Shown in pieces: positions 62,053 to 64,000 of a stretch of DNA of 64,000 nucleotides. A program made the translations under genes and the position numbers. The stretch is from Bacillota bacterium (GTDB taxonomy: Bacteria > Bacillota_A > Clostridia > Lachnospirales > Lachnospiraceae). The stretch's first letter is position 1. Every line of letters begins with the position of its first letter. The stretch spans positions 40,210 to 104,209 of the forward strand of contig JAEZTQ010000056.1 in the NCBI GenBank assembly GCA_023443625.1, read 5' to 3'. The notes below the pieces were generated by a model. The model was given only the letters and a program-made list of their open reading frames with translations, was not told where the DNA came from and searched no databases.

Positions 62053-62414
62053 TCTCCGGTCTCCCCTATAACAAATGCATTTGATAACTCTTTAGTATTG
62101 GTAATTGTCACATGAATAATCCTTGTCCCTTGTTCTTTTGCCAATTTTGCTGCTTTGCCATAGAGATTAACATAAGGCTTTCCCAAAGAATTACGAAGTA
62201 CTTCTATATCAATGGGTGCAAATCCCAAAAAACCTGTACCCAACATCTTTGCTACCGCTTCTTTTACTGAAAAATTATCCGCTGCCTTCTTCTTATCTAA
62301 TAGGATTAGCTCAATTTCCTTCTCAGTGAAATTACGTTTTAGAAAGGTCTCCTTCTCACAAGCCTTAACTACTCTGTCTATTTCAATTAAGTCAACACCG
62401 ATTCCAGTAATCAT
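62049..62414 (-). CDS. acpS: Holo-[acyl-carrier-protein] synthase
   Basis: 121-aa phosphopantetheinyl transferase activating ACP from CoA. GIGVDLIEIDRV (metal-binding Asp) and FSVKEAVAKMLGTGFLGF are the two defining motifs. Good spacing from GGTGTAGG before the ATG. First gene of acpS-nnr-alr-mazF. Confidence 0.95.
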   Translation of the reverse strand: MITGIGVDLIEIDRVVKACEKETFLKRNFTEKEIELILLDKKKAADNFSVKEAVAKMLGTGFLGFAPIDIEVLRNSLGKPYVNLYGKAAKLAKEQGTRIIHVTITNTKELSNAFVIGETGE

Positions 62415-62449
62415 CCTACACCTATGCCTTTCATGTACTATCTTTGGTT

Positions 62450-63061
62450 TTATTGCTTATTATTTTCCTTGTCAAACAGCTCCATAAGCTCGCCACCAAG
62501 TATATCATGCATATATGAGTATATTTTAGAATTTTTTGTTTCTAAATCCTGCTTTAGCAAAATCTTAACTTTTAATTCATCTCTGATTTTAGCAATCCAT
62601 TCTGCTACTTCCTGCAGTTCTAATATATTATCTTCCAGATGTTCATAAAAACACTCGAAGCTCTGAATAAGAAGCTCTTCATTTAATTCCTTAATTCGGT
62701 AAGGGATATCAGCAAGTTCATCCATGGCAAGGTCTATTTTAACATTTAACTCGTTAATATACTGCTTATTCTTATCCAGCCTTTTTCCCTTTGCTTTTCC
62801 AACTGCATCTTCCCCTATATCCATGTTATCAACAATATCATTAAGTAAATTACTTTTTAGCTTCTTCATATCCTTAATATCATGAACCATTTTCCCTTGC
62901 TGCTTCAGAAGATTATTGATTTTATTTTCAAGGTCCTTTATCTCTGGCGTCTTATATTCCTCTACAAATAATTCATGCCAGCGATTATCAATGGTAAGGA
63001 TGGGCAATTTCTTATTCTTCACAATTTTGCCAAAATCTACATTTTTTCTTTTTCTTCCCAT
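62450..63061 (-). CDS. Coiled-coil protein of unknown function
   Basis: About 203 aa, charged and mostly helical. A basic N-terminus (MGRKRKNVDFGKIVKNKK) then heptad-like segments (about 45-75 and 105-150: LENKINNLLKQQGKMVHDIKDMKKL; DELADIPYRIKELNEELLIQ). No catalytic motif or membrane segment; I recall similar proteins next to rex in Lachnospiraceae but no function. The frame opens at 63070; GGGAG eight bases before the ATG at 63061 is better. Lies between rex and acpS. Confidence 0.7.
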   Translation of the reverse strand: MGRKRKNVDFGKIVKNKKLPILTIDNRWHELFVEEYKTPEIKDLENKINNLLKQQGKMVHDIKDMKKLKSNLLNDIVDNMDIGEDAVGKAKGKRLDKNKQYINELNVKIDLAMDELADIPYRIKELNEELLIQSFECFYEHLEDNILELQEVAEWIAKIRDELKVKILLKQDLETKNSKIYSYMHDILGGELMELFDKENNKQ

Positions 63062-63122
63062 ATACTGCATCTCCCGGCCTATGAATGCCTAATCTAATCT
63101 TTTGTAAACTACAATCTTTGTG

Positions 63123-63175
63123 ATCTCTAATCTTTTATAATCTCTAATCTTTTATAATCTCTAATCTTCGTTACC
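63123..63175. repeat. 17-bp tandem repeat over the rex stop codon
   Basis: ATCTCTAATCTTTTATA begins at 63123, 63140 and 63157 (17-bp period, last copy diverged). The third copy contains the TAG stop of rex (63161-63163). Confidence 0.8.
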
Positions 63176-63793
63176 TGATATTCGGTAAGATAATTTCATA
63201 AGACTCTCAGCTAGATGTACATTTTCAACAGTTACATCCTTAGGAAGATTCAAATCCGTAGGAGCAAAATTCCAGATACCTCTTACGCCTAATTTCGCCA
63301 AATCAGCTGCAATCTGAGGTGCTTTTGTCTTAGGAACTGTAATCGCTGCAATATCTACTTTATTTGTCTTTATAAATTCTTCAAGCTCATCTCCTGATCT
63401 AACTGGAATTCCTCTGATTTGTGTACCAATTAGACTGGGGCTGATATCAAATATGCTTATAACATAAAATCCTCGTCGTTCAAAATCCACATAATTTGCT
63501 AAAGCTTGTCCTAAATTACCAGCACCTATGATAATAACATTGTATTTCGTATCAAGACCAAGAATCTTTCCTATCTCAGAATGAAGATATTCCACATTAT
63601 AGCCATATCCTTGCTGTCCAAAGCCACCAAAATTGTTTAAATCCTGTCTAATCTGTGACGCTGTAACCTTCATCTTCTCGCTTAATTCCTTAGAAGATAT
63701 ACGAACTACATCCTTTTCCAGCAAGTCTCCAAGATAACGATAGTATCTGGGTAATCTATTAATAACTGCTTTCGAAATTTCTTTCTTATACAA
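63161..63793 (-). CDS. rex: Redox-sensing transcriptional repressor Rex
   Basis: 210 aa. N-terminal winged helix (about 1-80; RLPRYYRYLGDLLEKDVVRISSKELSEKMKVTASQIRQDLNNFGGFGQQGYGYNV) and a Rossmann NAD(H) domain with GAGNLGQALANY (about 90). It represses fermentative and respiratory genes when NADH is low and lets go when NADH rises. TTG start with AGGAGG seven bases upstream. A Rex-type operator overlaps its own promoter at 63830-63858. Confidence 0.97.
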   Translation of the reverse strand: MYKKEISKAVINRLPRYYRYLGDLLEKDVVRISSKELSEKMKVTASQIRQDLNNFGGFGQQGYGYNVEYLHSEIGKILGLDTKYNVIIIGAGNLGQALANYVDFERRGFYVISIFDISPSLIGTQIRGIPVRSGDELEEFIKTNKVDIAAITVPKTKAPQIAADLAKLGVRGIWNFAPTDLNLPKDVTVENVHLAESLMKLSYRISGNED

Positions 63794-63829
63794 AGCATTT
63801 CCTCCTTATCTATATCCACTATTACAATA

Positions 63830-63858
63830 ATTATATTTTATTGTTAAGAATAAGTCAA
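63830..63858 (-). promoter_or_regulatory. rex promoter overlapped by a Rex operator
   Basis: Minus-strand TTGACT (-35, 63853-63858), 17-bp spacer, TATAAT (-10, 63830-63835). TTGACTTATTCTTAACAA (63841-63858) matches the Rex operator TTGTTAANNNNTTAACAA well (one half exact) and covers the -35 and part of the spacer, so Rex should repress itself. The rest of the right edge (63859-64000) shows no gene; AGGTA-ACTTCTT-like direct repeats occur at 63889 and 63984. Confidence 0.7.
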
Positions 63859-64000
63859 TGTTTTACACTATATACCAGTACTGAAAGGTAAACTTCTTTG
63901 GATTTGCCTAATCTCAGCCAAATCAGCAATTGTGGATATCTTTTTACTGATTTGCGTTTTTACAGGCTAGTTATCCACATCACATAGGTAGACTTCTTCT

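Overview
The window is AT-rich chromosomal DNA of an endospore-former-type, meso-diaminopimelate-containing member of the Clostridia, most like a Lachnospiraceae (Clostridium cluster XIVa) genome. This rests on gene order and protein families: a compact division/cell-wall cluster with a SpoVD-like PBP, Rex, an alr-mazF pair, a PrkC/PrpC operon, strong Shine-Dalgarno sites and many GTG/TTG starts. No rRNA, tRNA, CRISPR array, prophage or insertion sequence was seen. The assignment is inference from sequence, not a database match.

Layout. Almost everything up to 43.5 kb is on the minus strand, so operons read from right to left. At 1-10.9 kb is a dcw (division and cell wall) operon: mraZ, rsmH, ftsL, two class B PBPs, mraY, murD, ftsW, murA (cut by the left edge). 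Its promoter and four MraZ-box repeats lie just upstream of mraZ. At 11-25.6 kb is a long housekeeping run: priA, def, fmt, a zinc metallopeptidase, rsmB, rlmN, prpC, prkC, rsgA, rpe, thiN, then ychF and lgt. murE stands alone at 26.3 kb, separated from priA by a 0.7-kb non-coding region with a large nested palindrome. At 28-34 kb are a PhzF-family enzyme, a DUF434-type protein, a small accessory patch (two membrane proteins, a membrane-anchored LuxR-type regulator and a relic of an MBL-fold protein) and comEC. At 34-38.6 kb are an unlisted 46-aa membrane protein, a WalRK-like two-component system with a GerMN lipoprotein, comEA and a YdcZ-type transporter. At 38.8-45 kb is arginine biosynthesis (argJ-argB-argD on minus, argG on plus) around a GNAT gene and maf. 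At 45-58 kb are mixed single genes: hydrolase, GDPD, MFS transporter, TrmH-type methylase, DegV, AEC transporter, mntP, GNAT, HAD phosphatase, histidine phosphatases, amidase, cspA and rlmH. At 58.8-63.8 kb are rex, a coiled-coil protein, acpS, nnr, alr and an antitoxin-less mazF.

The genes are mostly core functions: peptidoglycan precursor synthesis and septation, control of these by a PASTA kinase/phosphatase pair, ribosome and tRNA maturation, arginine synthesis, competence-type DNA uptake and redox control by Rex. The most unusual content is non-coding: two nested palindromes of about 230-250 bp, two copies of a 27-nt palindromic repeat each followed by a second hairpin, a GTTACAG/CTGTAAC palindrome family, and three loci where short tandem repeats include a gene's own stop codon. 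Also notable are a clean MraZ operator, a Rex operator overlapping the rex promoter, and a relic protein ending in a seven-G tract. No clearly new multi-gene system is visible; the palindromic elements and the small 29.8-31.2 kb patch are the best candidates for follow-up.

Coordinates of starts were moved from the longest open frame where a Shine-Dalgarno site clearly selects an internal start; each such case is stated.
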